From Pseudomonas sp. MF4836 (GTDB lineage: Bacteria > Pseudomonadota > Gammaproteobacteria > Pseudomonadales > Pseudomonadaceae): a stretch of 64,000 nt of DNA. Where the stretch lies: positions 62,001 through 126,000 of the forward strand of contig NZ_MVOL01000003.1 in the NCBI RefSeq assembly GCF_002018875.1, given 5' to 3'. The notes below the pieces were generated by a model, which was not told the origin of the DNA, did no database searches, and was given only the letters and a program-made list of their open reading frames with translations. This document shows positions 54,484 to 64,000 of this stretch, piece after piece (positions within the stretch are counted from its first letter, which is position 1; every line of letters begins with the position of its first letter). The translations under genes were made by a program, and so were the position numbers.

Positions 54484-54885
54484 ATGGCAAAAGAATATAG
54501 CCGTACCCAACGTATCGGCGATCAGATGCAGCGTGAGCTGGCACAGCTGATCCGTCGTGAAGTGAAAGACCCGCGCGTCGGCCTGGTGACCATCACCGCC
54601 GTGGAAGTCAGCCGTGACGTCGGTCACGCCAAGATTTTCATCACCGTGATGGGCCAGGACAGCGCTGAAGACATCGCTCAAAGCATCAAGGTGCTGAACT
54701 CGGCGGCAGGCTTCCTGCGCATGCAGTTGGCCCGTGAGATGAAGTTGCGCAGCGTTCCGCAGTTGCACTTCCACTACGACGAAAGCGTCGTGCGTGGTGC
54801 CCACCTGTCGGCCCTGATCGAACGTGCCGTGGCTGAGGACAATCAGCACCCGGTTGCGGCAGAACCCGAAGACACCAAGGAGTAA
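54484..54885 (+). CDS. rbfA: 30S ribosome-binding factor RbfA
   Basis: 133 residues, KH-like fold with [20 protein letters not shown] at the start. Needed for 16S rRNA maturation and cold growth. truB starts three bases after its stop. The C-terminal 20 residues are acidic. Confidence 0.97.
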   Translation: MAKEYSRTQRIGDQMQRELAQLIRREVKDPRVGLVTITAVEVSRDVGHAKIFITVMGQDSAEDIAQSIKVLNSAAGFLRMQLAREMKLRSVPQLHFHYDESVVRGAHLSALIERAVAEDNQHPVAAEPEDTKE

Positions 54886-54888
54886 TCG

Positions 54889-55806
54889 GTGGCTCAGGTC
54901 AAACGTATCCGTCGTAACGTCAGCGGCATCATCCTGCTCGACAAGCCGTTGGGGTTCACCTCCAACGCTGCCTTGCAGAAGGTGCGCTGGCTGCTGAATG
55001 CTGAAAAGGCCGGGCATACCGGTAGCCTCGACCCGCTGGCCACTGGCGTATTGCCGCTGTGCTTCGGTGAGGCGACCAAGTTCTCCCAGTACCTGCTCGA
55101 CTCCGACAAGAGTTACGAAACCCTGGCGCAACTGGGCAAGACCACGACTACGGCGGACGCCGAGGGCGAGGTTTTGCAGGAGCGCCCGGTGACCGTTGGT
55201 CGCACCGATGTCGAGGCGGCGTTGCCGAGATTTCGCGGGCAAATCAGTCAGATACCGCCGATGTACTCGGCCCTCAAACGTGATGGCCAGCCGCTGTACA
55301 AGCTGGCTCGTGCAGGCGAAGTAGTGGAGCGCGAAGCGCGTTCTGTTACTATTGCGCGCTTGGAATTACTGGCCTTCGAAAGCGATACTGCGCGGCTTGC
55401 GGTGGATTGCAGCAAAGGCACCTATATCCGCACCCTGGTGGAGGATATTGGTGAAGAGCTCGGCTGTGGCGCTTACGTTGCTGAACTGCGACGTACCCAG
55501 GCCGGACCTTTCACCCTGGCGCAGACGGTTACGCTGGAAGAGTTGGAAGCGGTACATGCCGAAGGCGGCAACGAAGCGGTCGACCGTTTCCTGATGCCAT
55601 CGGACAGCGGCCTGCTGGATTGGCCGCTGTTGCAGTTCTCGGAGCACAGCTCGTTCTACTGGCTCAACGGCCAGCCGGTACGAGCCCCGGATGCCCCGAA
55701 GTTCGGCATGGTACGGGTACAGGATCACAACGGTCGTTTCATCGGTATCGGTGAAGTGAGCGAAGACGGGCGCATCGCGCCGCGTCGATTGATTCGGTCA
55801 GAATGA
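54889..55806 (+). CDS. truB: tRNA pseudouridine-55 synthase
   Basis: 305 residues with a GTG start. The catalytic Asp is D48 in [14 protein letters not shown]-terminal PUA-like domain closes the protein. It modifies U55 of the T loop. Immediately follows rbfA. Confidence 0.97.
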   Translation: MAQVKRIRRNVSGIILLDKPLGFTSNAALQKVRWLLNAEKAGHTGSLDPLATGVLPLCFGEATKFSQYLLDSDKSYETLAQLGKTTTTADAEGEVLQERPVTVGRTDVEAALPRFRGQISQIPPMYSALKRDGQPLYKLARAGEVVEREARSVTIARLELLAFESDTARLAVDCSKGTYIRTLVEDIGEELGCGAYVAELRRTQAGPFTLAQTVTLEELEAVHAEGGNEAVDRFLMPSDSGLLDWPLLQFSEHSSFYWLNGQPVRAPDAPKFGMVRVQDHNGRFIGIGEVSEDGRIAPRRLIRSE

Positions 55807-55922
55807 CCGGACGAGGGTGGCTGTTAATAGGCATGGTCACTTCTCATTTTAAAATACGAGGGTTTGCCCTCGGCCTATTGAAGCGGTTCTCGCGAATCGT
55901 TTCCTGATAAAAGGATTGCCTC

Positions 55923-56192
55923 ATGGCTCTCGACGTTCAAGAAAAAGCTCAAATCGTAGCTGACTACCAGCAAGCTGTTGGTGACACTGGTTCGCCAGAA
56001 GTGCAAGTTGCACTGCTGACCCACAACATCAACAAACTGCAAGGTCACTTCAAGGCCAACGGTAAAGATCACCACTCCCGTCGTGGTCTGATCCGCATGG
56101 TAAACCAGCGCCGTAAGCTGCTGGACTACCTGAAAGGCAAGGACGTGAGCCGTTACAGCTCGCTGATCGCTCGCCTGGGTCTGCGTCGCTAA
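55923..56192 (+). CDS. rpsO: 30S ribosomal protein S15
   Basis: 89 residues, the usual length, with the helical [18 protein letters not shown] pattern. It binds 16S rRNA and regulates its own mRNA in E. coli. Upstream of pnp, the classical pair. Confidence 0.98.
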   Translation: MALDVQEKAQIVADYQQAVGDTGSPEVQVALLTHNINKLQGHFKANGKDHHSRRGLIRMVNQRRKLLDYLKGKDVSRYSSLIARLGLRR

Positions 56193-56225
56193 TAAGCGAT
56201 TGCGCTAGAGGTTGGTTGTTTGCTG

Positions 56226-56252
56226 TGCGTCAGCGGGTTTCCCGCAGGCGCA
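56226..56252 (+). promoter_or_regulatory. Leader hairpin of pnp (candidate RNase III/PNPase control site)
   Basis: GCGGG pairs with CCCGC around TTT and is extended by TGCG/CGCA on either side. Its position in the rpsO-pnp gap resembles the E. coli pnp leader hairpin, but the match is structural only. Confidence 0.4.
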
Positions 56253-56388
56253 TGGCAGGCTCCCAGCCTCAAGTTTTATCTGGACAATAGTTTTACCTGG
56301 ACAACGACAGCTGGGCCGATTCCCGGCGTTGCCCAAGAATTTCGCAAGAAGACAAGTTCCCCAAGAGCCACAAAGAAGGTAGGACACC

Positions 56389-58494
56389 GTGAACCCGGTA
56401 ATCAAAAAATTCCAGTTCGGTCAGTCGACCGTTACCCTCGAGACTGGCCGTATCGCCCGTCAGGCCTCCGGCGCAGTATTGGTCACCGTTGACGACGACG
56501 TCAGCGTATTGGTGACCGTAGTCGGTGCCAAGCAAGCCGATCCAGGCAAGGGCTTTTTCCCTCTGTCCGTTCACTACCAGGAAAAGACTTACGCTGCCGG
56601 TAAGATCCCTGGCGGTTTCTTCAAGCGTGAAGGCCGTCCTTCCGAGAAAGAAACCCTGACCTCGCGTCTGATCGACCGTCCGATCCGCCCTCTGTTCCCA
56701 GAAGGCTTCATGAACGAAGTGCAGGTTGTCTGCACCGTGCTGTCCACCAGCAAGAAAACCGATCCGGACGTCGCTGCGATGATCGGTACCTCGGCTGCGC
56801 TGGCGATCTCCGGTATTCCATTCGACGGCCCGATCGGCGCCGCTCGTGTTGCTTTCCATGAAAGCACCGGCTACCTGCTGAACCCGACTTACGAGCAACT
56901 GAAAGCATCGAGCCTGGACATGGTCGTTGCCGGTACTTCGGAAGCCGTGTTGATGGTTGAGTCGGAAGCCAAAGAGCTGACCGAAGACCAGATGCTGGGC
57001 GCCGTACTGTTCGCCCACGACGAGTTCCAGGTGGTGATCAACGCCGTCAAGGAACTGGCCGCCGAAGCCGCCAAGCCAACCTGGACCTGGGCTCCACAGC
57101 CAGAAGCCACCGCACTGCTGGGCGCTATCCGCTCCGAGTTCGGCGAAGCCATCTCCCAGGCTTACACCATCACCATCAAGGCTGACCGCTATGCGCGCCT
57201 GGGTGAGCTGAAAGACCAGGTCGTCGCCAAGCTGTCCGGTGAAGAAGGCCAGCCGACTTCCAGCGAAGTCAAAGCTGCCTTCGGCGAAATCGAATACCGC
57301 ACCGTTCGCGAAAACATCGTCAACGGCAAGCCACGTATCGACGGCCGCGACACCAAGACCGTACGTCCGCTGAACATCGAAGTCGGCGTTCTGCCAAAGA
57401 CCCACGGTTCGGCTTTGTTCACCCGTGGCGAAACCCAGGCCCTGGTTGTTGCAACTCTGGGCACCGCCCGTGACGCACAGCTGCTGGACACCCTGGAAGG
57501 CGAGAAAAAAGACCCGTTCATGCTGCACTACAACTTCCCTCCGTTCTCGGTAGGTGAGTGTGGTCGCATGGGTGGCGCCGGTCGCCGCGAAATCGGTCAC
57601 GGTCGTCTGGCTCGTCGTTCGGTTCAGGCCATGCTGCCTGCTGCCGACGTGTTCCCGTACACCATCCGCGTGGTATCGGAAATCACCGAGTCCAACGGTT
57701 CCAGCTCCATGGCTTCGGTCTGCGGCGCTTCCCTGGCCCTGATGGACGCTGGTGTGCCGATGAAGGCACCGGTTGCCGGTATCGCCATGGGTCTGGTTAA
57801 AGAAGGCGAGAAGTTCGCCATCTTGACCGACATCCTGGGTGACGAAGACCACCTGGGCGACATGGACTTCAAAGTAGCCGGTACCGCCAAAGGTGTGACC
57901 GCGCTGCAGATGGACATCAAGATCAAAGGAATCACCGAAGAAATCATGGAGATCGCCCTGGGCCAAGCCCTGGACGCGCGCCTGAACATCCTCGGTCAGA
58001 TGAACCAGATCATTGGTCAGTCGCGTAACGAGCTGTCGGAAAACGCTCCGACCATGATCGCTATGAAAATCGACACCGACAAAATCCGTGATGTCATCGG
58101 TAAAGGCGGCGCGACCATCCGTGCGATCTGCGAAGAGACCAAGGCTTCGATCGATATCGAAGACGACGGCTCGATCAAGATCTTCGGCGAAACCAAGGAA
58201 GCCGCAGAAGCCGCGCGTCAGCGCGTTCTGGGCATCACCGCGGAAGCCGAGATCGGCAAGATCTACGTCGGCAAGGTTGAGCGCATCGTCGACTTCGGCG
58301 CATTCGTCAACATCCTGCCTGGCAAGGACGGTCTGGTTCACATCTCGATGCTGAGCGACGCTCGCGTAGAGAAAGTGACCGACATCCTGAAAGAAGGCCA
58401 GGAAGTGGAAGTACTGGTACTGGACGTGGACAACCGCGGCCGTATCAAGCTGTCCATCAAAGACGTGGCAGCGGCCAAGGCTTCGGGCGTTTAA
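56389..58494 (+). CDS. pnp: Polyribonucleotide nucleotidyltransferase
   Basis: 701 residues with a GTG start after AGGACACC. Two RNase PH domains, a KH domain ([11 protein letters not shown] near 567) and an S1 domain (about 620-690). It degrades mRNA 3'-5' by phosphorolysis as a trimer. A strong terminator follows. Confidence 0.98.
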   Translation: MNPVIKKFQFGQSTVTLETGRIARQASGAVLVTVDDDVSVLVTVVGAKQADPGKGFFPLSVHYQEKTYAAGKIPGGFFKREGRPSEKETLTSRLIDRPIRPLFPEGFMNEVQVVCTVLSTSKKTDPDVAAMIGTSAALAISGIPFDGPIGAARVAFHESTGYLLNPTYEQLKASSLDMVVAGTSEAVLMVESEAKELTEDQMLGAVLFAHDEFQVVINAVKELAAEAAKPTWTWAPQPEATALLGAIRSEFGEAISQAYTITIKADRYARLGELKDQVVAKLSGEEGQPTSSEVKAAFGEIEYRTVRENIVNGKPRIDGRDTKTVRPLNIEVGVLPKTHGSALFTRGETQALVVATLGTARDAQLLDTLEGEKKDPFMLHYNFPPFSVGECGRMGGAGRREIGHGRLARRSVQAMLPAADVFPYTIRVVSEITESNGSSSMASVCGASLALMDAGVPMKAPVAGIAMGLVKEGEKFAILTDILGDEDHLGDMDFKVAGTAKGVTALQMDIKIKGITEEIMEIALGQALDARLNILGQMNQIIGQSRNELSENAPTMIAMKIDTDKIRDVIGKGGATIRAICEETKASIDIEDDGSIKIFGETKEAAEAARQRVLGITAEAEIGKIYVGKVERIVDFGAFVNILPGKDGLVHISMLSDARVEKVTDILKEGQEVEVLVLDVDNRGRIKLSIKDVAAAKASGV

Positions 58495-58528
58495 TCGCAC
58501 CCACGCCTGACGCTTCAGCGTTATGAAG

Positions 58529-58562
58529 ATGCCCCGCAGTGAAAGCTGCGGGGCATTTTTTT
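58529..58562 (+). terminator. Intrinsic terminator of pnp
   Basis: ATGCCCCGCAG (58529-58539) pairs with CTGCGGGGCAT (58546-58556) around TGAAAG and runs into seven T. Confidence 0.95.
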
Positions 58563-58629
58563 GTCCGCCCGTTACCGAGACGGTGACGACGGTGGACGCG
58601 GATCAAAGCTGTGCTAGGTTTAGCTCACC

Positions 58630-58705
58630 GCCCGTGTAGCTCAGTCGGTAGAGCAGCGCACTCGTAACGCGAAGGTCGCAGGTTCGATTCCTGTCTCGGG
58701 CACCA
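58630..58705 (+). tRNA. tRNA-Thr(CGT)
   Basis: 76 nt with an encoded CCA. Loop CTCGTAA gives anticodon CGT. Acceptor GCCCGTG and T arm GGTTCGATTCC are normal. The anticodon stem appears to have an A31-C39 mismatch next to the loop (GCGCA/CGCGA). Confidence 0.93.
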
Positions 58706-58715
58706 GCGCCCCCCA

Positions 58716-59261
58716 TCACTTCACTTTTCTGCTCAACTCCTCGACCGTGCGCTTGAGCTGGTCCAGGGCGCGGTCCTGATCGCTGACTTCACGCTTGAGG
58801 CTGGACAAGTCGCTGGCGCTCGAACTGGAGCCAGCGCTGCGCTTGAGATCGTCCAGTTGTTTGCGGAGGTTCTTCAGGTCGCTTTCCTGCTCACGAACGG
58901 TGCGCTTGAGGTCGGACAGTTCACTGGCGTTCGAACTGGAACTCGAGCCGTTGTTGCGCTTGAGCTCTTCGATAAGGCGCGCCTGGTCCTTGATGGTTTT
59001 CTTCAGGGTTTCGATTTCAACCGAGTTGCTCTTGACCGTGCTCTGCAGCTTTTCCATCCCATCAATACTGAAGTCGCTTCGGACCACGACGTCCTTGCCG
59101 AACGAGTTGTGCACGGCAGCCAGTTTGTCCGAATACGAAGGGTGGTCAGAACTGAGTTCAACCCCTGCCTGAGCCGTGTTGGGCAGCACCATACTGCCAA
59201 GCAGCAGGGCAGCCATGCCGGTTGCAAACAGGGTGGCCGGGAGCTTCGAAAAATTGCGCAT
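58716..59261 (-). CDS. Exported coiled-coil hypothetical protein
   Basis: 181 residues from the ATG at 59261, with AAGGAATT upstream. A signal peptide (about 1-32, cleavage after NTAQA) is followed by a long heptad-rich helix broken by two serine-rich linkers (SSSSSNAS and SSSSASD). Three similar blocks of the type LKRTVREQ...LK suggest internal repetition. It is unlike lipoproteins (no lipobox). Function unknown; a periplasmic structural protein is plausible. Confidence 0.8.
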   Translation of the reverse strand: MRNFSKLPATLFATGMAALLLGSMVLPNTAQAGVELSSDHPSYSDKLAAVHNSFGKDVVVRSDFSIDGMEKLQSTVKSNSVEIETLKKTIKDQARLIEELKRNNGSSSSSNASELSDLKRTVREQESDLKNLRKQLDDLKRSAGSSSSASDLSSLKREVSDQDRALDQLKRTVEELSRKVK

Positions 59262-59577
59262 CACCTGAATTCCTTGTGAAGTGCCTAGATGGCACATCGC
59301 TATGACTTTGTGCTGTGGAACTTGTTCCTGGGCGCCTGCATAAATGGTCGACACCTGATGGCGTCGGCTTATTTGTAGATTTGATGTAACGACTCGTATA
59401 AATCGTCAGCCAAAGGTCCTATATTCGGACTTTGCACGAACACCCCCGTAGCAGTTTTCAGATGATCCCCGAATGGTTCTGAAGGCCAGACAAACCGGGC
59501 TTGTCACGGTTTTTTGCGTCAGAGAGATCCTTGATGATCCAGATCCATCTTCCATTCCCCAGATCAACGAGAACGAC
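59262..59577. other. Intergenic region between divergent genes
   Basis: 316 bases that should hold the promoters for both the coiled-coil gene and the small acidic gene. I see no convincing gene, repeat or hairpin. Confidence 0.5.
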
Positions 59578-59883
59578 ATGACCGCTAAAGAATTGACCCA
59601 AGAAGCCAGGCACGAAGAAGCACTCAAGCAGTACCTGCTGGACTCGCCGCAGTTGGCGGAAGAGATCAAGGACCTGAGTGCCGACGATCAGAAAGACCAG
59701 ATCCAATGGGCGTTTGAGGATGAGGCAGAAGCCCAGGGCTTGCAGCCGTGGGAACTGACGTTGAAGTACACCTCGACCCCGGAAGAGTTCGAGGCGGCGC
59801 GCCTGGTTCTGCACAAGGAGGCGGCAGAGGTATTGGGCGTGGATTGGGAAGAGTACTGCGAGATGAACAATCTGGTGGTTTAA
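59578..59883 (+). CDS. Small acidic protein, DUF6388-like
   Basis: 101 residues from the ATG at 59578, a better start than the long upstream frame. It is acidic and helical, with EDEAEAQGLQPWELTLKY and GVDWEEYCEMNN near the end, a pattern seen in a Pseudomonas-typical family (probably DUF6388, from memory). Function unknown. It converges on nadC across a palindrome. Confidence 0.75.
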   Translation: MTAKELTQEARHEEALKQYLLDSPQLAEEIKDLSADDQKDQIQWAFEDEAEAQGLQPWELTLKYTSTPEEFEAARLVLHKEAAEVLGVDWEEYCEMNNLVV

Positions 59884-59891
59884 AAGCAGCT

Positions 59892-59936
59892 ACAAGCTGC
59901 AAGCCAAAGCAAATCAGCTTGCGGCTTGCAGCTTGT
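59892..59936. repeat. REP-like palindrome between convergent genes
   Basis: ACAAGCTGCAAGC (59892-59904) and GCTTGCAGCTTGT (59924-59936) are exact complements around 19 bases. The unit resembles a Pseudomonas REP element and may end transcription both ways. Confidence 0.65.
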
Positions 59937-59946
59937 GCCTTGTCAC

Positions 59947-60795
59947 TTAGATGCTGAGCCGCATCGACAGATCCACCGCTTTTACATCCTTGGTCATGGC
60001 ACCAATCGAAATGTAATCCACACCCGTCTCGGCGATGGTGCGCAAGGTGCTTTCGTTGATCCCGCCGCTGGCTTCGAGCTTGGCCTTGCCAGCATTCAGA
60101 CGCACCGCTTCGCGCATGTCATCCAGGCTCAACTCGTCGAGCATGATGATGTCCGCCCCGGCTGCCAGGGCTTCCTGCAGCTCTGCCAGGCTTTCCACTT
60201 CGATTTCGACCGGCTTGCCCGGGGCGATCTTGTGGGCGGCCTTGATGGCTTCAGGGATGCCCCCGCAGGCGGCGATATGGTTTTCCTTGATCAGGAAGGC
60301 GTCGTACAGGCCAATGCGGTGGTTATGGCAGCTGCCGCAGGTCACGGCGTACTTTTGTGCCAGGCGCAGCCCTGGAAGCGTTTTACGCGTATCCAGCAGC
60401 TTGACCTGGGTGTCGGCGACGAAGTCGGCATAGTACTGCGCGCGGGTGGCGACGCCGGACAACAGTTGCAGGAAGTTCAGCGCGCAGCGCTCGCCGCTGA
60501 GCAGGGAGCGTGCCGGGCCTTCGAGGTGGAACAGCGCCTGGTTGGGGCTGACCCGATCGCCATCGCGAACCTGCCAATGCACGGCAACCCGCGGATCCAA
60601 CTGCCGGAACACCGCATCGACCCAGGCCGTGCCGCTGATGACCGCCGCCTCACGGGTAATGATGGTGGCTTTGGCCAGGCGCTCGGCCGGGATCAGTTGC
60701 GCGGTGATGTCGCCGCTGCCGATGTCTTCGAGCAACGCACGGCGCACGTTGGCTTCGATTTCGGCGGTCAAATCGGCGAGACGTAGATTCGGCAT
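59947..60795 (-). CDS. nadC: Nicotinate-nucleotide pyrophosphorylase (quinolinate phosphoribosyltransferase)
   Basis: 282 residues from the ATG at 60795 with GGAGCCCGTT upstream. The family motifs [15 protein letters not shown] and [13 protein letters not shown] are present, along with GGIN near the end. It makes nicotinate mononucleotide in NAD synthesis. It diverges from the DUF1631 gene. Confidence 0.97.
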   Translation of the reverse strand: MPNLRLADLTAEIEANVRRALLEDIGSGDITAQLIPAERLAKATIITREAAVISGTAWVDAVFRQLDPRVAVHWQVRDGDRVSPNQALFHLEGPARSLLSGERCALNFLQLLSGVATRAQYYADFVADTQVKLLDTRKTLPGLRLAQKYAVTCGSCHNHRIGLYDAFLIKENHIAACGGIPEAIKAAHKIAPGKPVEIEVESLAELQEALAAGADIIMLDELSLDDMREAVRLNAGKAKLEASGGINESTLRTIAETGVDYISIGAMTKDVKAVDLSMRLSI

Positions 60796-61147
60796 AACGG
60801 GCTCCACTAACAAAGTGGGGCCGATTATAGGGCCATGCCGTGAGTGAACCCAAGGCGCGCGCACGGCACTTATCGCGTGTGTCGTCGCCTTTTGTCGCAT
60901 CAATCGAGTCATTTGCCGTTATTGACGGTCATAAATTGCGGGCTATTTCAAAGGATCAGCAGAGTCTGCTGGCACTCGGAACGCTTTTTGCCAGATAATC
61001 CGCCTTGTAATTGGCGTCATGGCTTTGACGTCTTCTTGTTTCCCCTGAAAATCCCCATGCAGTGAGTGCCTGCAGGTACTCGACTGTGAGCGGTCGGCGC
61101 CCGCCATTTTCACCTTGAAGCACAGCGACACCTTTCTGGAGGCTTGG
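60796..61147. other. nadC-DUF1631 intergenic region
   Basis: 352 bases between divergent genes, holding both promoters. No gene or structured RNA could be supported here. Confidence 0.5.
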
Positions 61148-63367
61148 ATGCACAACGACGGGAATGTAGTGCCTTTGCACAAGGCGGCTACCGATCAGGC
61201 GACCGCGTCGCCGCTCGCCCGCCTGCCTGTGATTCTGCTCCAGGTGCGTGACAAGGCCGCACAGCAGCTGCGCCATGGCTTGCAGGAGTTGTTCGATAAC
61301 GCGGACGACACGCTGTTTGAAATGGCCGACAGGGCGCAAAACAATGTCGACCAGAACACCTTCTTCGAGGCCATGCGCGACCTGCGCCTCAAGCGCAAAA
61401 GCATCGAACGCGGCTTTCTCGAAATGTTCTTCGAGGCCTTTGTCGGCCTTGTGCAGTACGACCCGACCGCGGCGGCACATCAGGCGGTGAGCTACGACCC
61501 CGCAGCGCAGTCGAGCCGTGACGATCTGGAGCGGACCGTGGCCGTCGACGCCATGGTGGCCAAGGTGCTCAATCGCGATGGCCTGGCTTTGGGCCAGTTG
61601 CATGCGCGCCTGGCTGCGCTGCTTGGCAAACGCCTGGATCAACGCAGCAACCCCCTGGGGCCGACACTGCTCTGCGAGTACTTTATGCAGGCGGGGCGCA
61701 ACCTGGGGGTGGAGATCAAGGTCAAGCTGATCATCCTCAAGCTGTTCGAGCGTTACGTGCTCAGCGAAGTCCACCAGTTGTACGCCGAAGCCAACCAGTT
61801 GTTGATTGCCACTGGCGTCCTGCCTGAGCTGATGCCCGCGCCGGCCCGTCGCAGCACCGATCGCACCGCCCCCGACACCCATGCCAGTGCCAGCGAGGCA
61901 GCAGTCAAATCGGGCGGGCCGCAGATCGACGACAGTGTCCAGGAAGTGTTTGCCGCCTTGCAGGAGCTGTTATTCCACGTGCGTGGCAGCGTTGCCCCGA
62001 CCCTCGAGGCCAGCGCCGAAACCCAGCCAATCTCGACCCGCGACTTGCTGCGCCTGCTTTCGCACCTGCAGCAATATGTGCCGGCCGGCGCCCAGGATGA
62101 CTTCGACCTGCGCAATCAGCTTGAGCAATTGCTCACTCGGGTCAGCGTCAAGAGTGGTAAATCGCGGGTGGTCGGGGTGGCCGATGAGGATGTGATCAAC
62201 CTGATCGCCATGCTTTTCGAGTTCATTCTCGACGACCGCACCGTGCCGGACTCGCTCAAGGCATTGATCGGCCGCCTGCAGATCCCGATGCTCAAGGTCG
62301 CGGTGCTGGATAAGAGCTTCTTCAGCCGTGGCTCCCACCCGGCCCGGCGCCTGCTCAATGAAATTGCTGCGGCCGCCCTGGGCTGGGGCGCCTGCGACGA
62401 TTACCAGCGCGACAGCCTGTACCTGCGGATCGAGCAGGTGGTGCAACGGCTGCTGAATGATTTTGTCGATGATCCGGCGATTTTCTCCGAGTTGCTCGCG
62501 GACTTCCTGGCCTTTACCGCCGATGAGCGGCGCCGCAGCGAACTGCTCGAACAGCGCACCCGCGATGCCGAAGAAGGGCGGGCCAAGGCCGAGCTGGCGC
62601 GTCGGCGCGTTGAACAGGTGCTGAACCACGGCTTGCTGGGCAAGGTATTGCCCCAGGTGGTGGTGGAGTTTGTGCAGCAGGCCTGGAGCAAGGTGCTGTT
62701 GCTGACCTGCCTCAAGCACGGCGAGCAGTCGTCCGAGTGGCAAGCCGCCGTGCAGACCATGGAAGAGCTGGTGTGGAGCGTTGAGCGCCACGATGAGCCC
62801 GATGCCGCCCTGCAACTGCTGAACCTGGTGCCGGGGTTGCTCAAGGGGCTGCGAGACGGACTGAGCAGCGCCGCATTCGATCCTTTTGCCACCAGTGAGT
62901 TTTTCAGCCAGCTGGAAGTCTTGCACCTTCAGGTTTTCGAGCGCCTGACCCCAAACCCCGAGCCCCGGGTTGTGGCCCTCGAAACCCAGGCACCAGCGAT
63001 GGTTGCGGTGGAGCAGGAAATAGTCCTGGCGTCGGCCGAAGAGGGCCCCCTGGAAGCCGCGCCCGTGGCCCTGGCCGCCAACGACACCAGCCTGCTGCTG
63101 GTGGACCAGTTGCGCCTGGGTGCCTGGGTCGAGTTTCAGGAAGACGAGGAAAACACTGTGCGCTGCAAATTGGCGGCCATCGTCCAGCCCGGCGCCAAGT
63201 ACATCTTCGTCAATCGCACCGGGATGAAGGTCCTGGAACGCACCCGCATGGGCCTGGCCCTTGAGTTTCACCGCGCTGCCGTGCGCACCCTCGACGATAC
63301 CTTGCTGTTCGACCGGGCCCTGGAATCGGTGATCGACAACCTGCAGCGCCTCAATCGCGGCAAGTGA
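61148..63367 (+). CDS. DUF1631 family protein
   Basis: 739 residues from the ATG at 61148, chosen because GGAG lies seven bases before it. A large, mostly helical protein with low-complexity stretches near 240-260 and 615-650. The C-terminal 80 residues (GAWVEFQEDEENTVRCKLAA... RMGLALEFHRA) look like the PilZ-like end of DUF1631 proteins, which suggests c-di-GMP-linked regulation; the exact PilZ RxxxR and DxSxxG motifs are not evident. Cytoplasmic. Neighbour of nadC and ampD as in other pseudomonads. Confidence 0.85.
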   Translation: MHNDGNVVPLHKAATDQATASPLARLPVILLQVRDKAAQQLRHGLQELFDNADDTLFEMADRAQNNVDQNTFFEAMRDLRLKRKSIERGFLEMFFEAFVGLVQYDPTAAAHQAVSYDPAAQSSRDDLERTVAVDAMVAKVLNRDGLALGQLHARLAALLGKRLDQRSNPLGPTLLCEYFMQAGRNLGVEIKVKLIILKLFERYVLSEVHQLYAEANQLLIATGVLPELMPAPARRSTDRTAPDTHASASEAAVKSGGPQIDDSVQEVFAALQELLFHVRGSVAPTLEASAETQPISTRDLLRLLSHLQQYVPAGAQDDFDLRNQLEQLLTRVSVKSGKSRVVGVADEDVINLIAMLFEFILDDRTVPDSLKALIGRLQIPMLKVAVLDKSFFSRGSHPARRLLNEIAAAALGWGACDDYQRDSLYLRIEQVVQRLLNDFVDDPAIFSELLADFLAFTADERRRSELLEQRTRDAEEGRAKAELARRRVEQVLNHGLLGKVLPQVVVEFVQQAWSKVLLLTCLKHGEQSSEWQAAVQTMEELVWSVERHDEPDAALQLLNLVPGLLKGLRDGLSSAAFDPFATSEFFSQLEVLHLQVFERLTPNPEPRVVALETQAPAMVAVEQEIVLASAEEGPLEAAPVALAANDTSLLLVDQLRLGAWVEFQEDEENTVRCKLAAIVQPGAKYIFVNRTGMKVLERTRMGLALEFHRAAVRTLDDTLLFDRALESVIDNLQRLNRGK

Positions 63368-63430
63368 TCGCAACCTGGGCCTGGATCGCGGCATACTGAG
63401 CCACCCAAGGCTCTAGTTGAAGGAATCTGT

Positions 63431-63991
63431 ATGCAGTTGGACCCTGCCAGTGGTTGGTGTCACGGCGTGCGCCATTGCCCGTCGCCCAACTTCAATCTGC
63501 GCCCTTGCGATGAAATTTCCCTGCTGGTGATTCACAACATCAGCCTGCCTCCAGGGCAGTTTGCTACCGGCAAAGTGCAGGAATTCTTTCAAAACCGTCT
63601 GGATGTCACCGAACACCCTTATTTTTCCGGGATCGCCGAGCTGCGGGTGTCTGCGCATTTCCTGATCGAGCGTGATGGCAGCGTGACCCAGTTTGTCTCG
63701 TGCCTGGATCGCGCCTGGCATGCCGGAGTGTCCTGTTTCGAGGGGCGCGAGACCTGCAACGACTTTTCCCTGGGCATTGAACTGGAGGGCACAGACGAGT
63801 TGCCGTTCACCGATGCCCAGTACCACTCGCTGATTGCCCTGACCCGGCAGTTACAGGCTGTATACAGCGCTATCACCGTGCAGCGGATTTGCGGTCATAG
63901 CGATATCGCCCCGGGGCGCAAGACCGACCCGGGACCAGGTTTTGACTGGGCGCGCTATCGCGCAGCCCTGGAAAGGGGGGACGCACAATGA
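63431..63991 (+). CDS. ampD: 1,6-anhydro-N-acetylmuramyl-L-alanine amidase
   Basis: 186 residues. Zinc ligands His35, His156 and Asp166 and the catalytic Glu117 fit AmpD. It cleaves anhydromuropeptides during wall recycling, and loss raises AmpC beta-lactamase. No signal peptide, as expected for the cytoplasmic enzyme. Overlaps ampE by four bases. Confidence 0.96.
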   Translation: MQLDPASGWCHGVRHCPSPNFNLRPCDEISLLVIHNISLPPGQFATGKVQEFFQNRLDVTEHPYFSGIAELRVSAHFLIERDGSVTQFVSCLDRAWHAGVSCFEGRETCNDFSLGIELEGTDELPFTDAQYHSLIALTRQLQAVYSAITVQRICGHSDIAPGRKTDPGPGFDWARYRAALERGDAQ

Positions 63992-64000
63992 GTTTTCTGG
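63988..64000 (+). CDS. ampE: Start of ampE, cut by the window edge
   Basis: ATGAGTTTTCTGG encodes MSFL, the usual AmpE opening, and overlaps the ampD stop by four bases. Only four codons are visible; the name rests on the ampD-ampE order. Confidence 0.75.

Overview
The window is a piece of a Pseudomonas chromosome, most likely from the P. fluorescens group. The evidence is the tmRNA tag ANDETYGEYALAA, the Pseudomonas-type housekeeping gene order (smpB, ratA, bamE/fur, recN, grpE-dnaK-dnaJ-dapB-carA-carB-greA, yhbY, rlmE-ftsH-folP-glmM-tpiA-secG, rimP-nusA-infB-rbfA-truB-rpsO-pnp, nadC, ampD-ampE) and high-GC codon use across the core.

Positions 1 to about 16728 are accessory: the integrase-proximal part of a genomic island inserted at the 3' end of ssrA (tmRNA, minus strand, 16729-17122). 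A P4-type tyrosine integrase lies next to ssrA, and its upstream region carries four copies of a 9-bp repeat that look like integrase arm sites. The island runs off the left edge, so its far attachment site is not visible. From left to right it holds the end of a type I restriction subunit (hsdR), a convergent AAA_13 zinc-hook ATPase of the PrrC/RloC type with a candidate anticodon-nuclease triad, a zinc-finger plus PLD-like protein, two small cell-envelope genes, an XRE regulator behind a cluster of palindromic half-sites, and a phage/ICE-like block (small zinc-ribbon and membrane proteins, a Cys-cluster protein, a YqaJ exonuclease, a DUF932 protein). Next to the integrase is an AT-rich two-gene unit whose architecture (four-TM protein overlapping a DUF4868 protein) matches the Kiwa anti-phage system. 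The island therefore appears to carry at least two and possibly four layers of phage defence.

Positions 17211-28420 hold a small periplasmic protein and then a lactate locus: lldR divergent from lldP-lutA-lutB-lutC-dld, with a perfect LldR-type palindrome between them. L-lactate oxidation is by the LutABC iron-sulfur system and D-lactate by a large FAD/Fe-S Dld. No lldD is present. smpB and a sodium-dependent (NSS) transporter follow.

Positions 28426-64000 are conserved core: ratA-rnfH, bamE/fur, recN with a LexA box, the heat-shock operon with two good sigma-32 promoters (one before grpE, one overlapping the grpE stop codon for dnaK), dapB, carAB-greA with an intrinsic terminator in the carA leader, ftsH-folP-glmM-tpiA-secG, tRNA-Leu(GAG), initiator tRNA-Met and the nusA-infB operon behind several leader hairpins, rpsO-pnp, tRNA-Thr(CGT), two Pseudomonas-type hypothetical genes, nadC, a DUF1631 gene, ampD and the first codons of ampE. 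All identifications come from reading the sequence; no database search was run.
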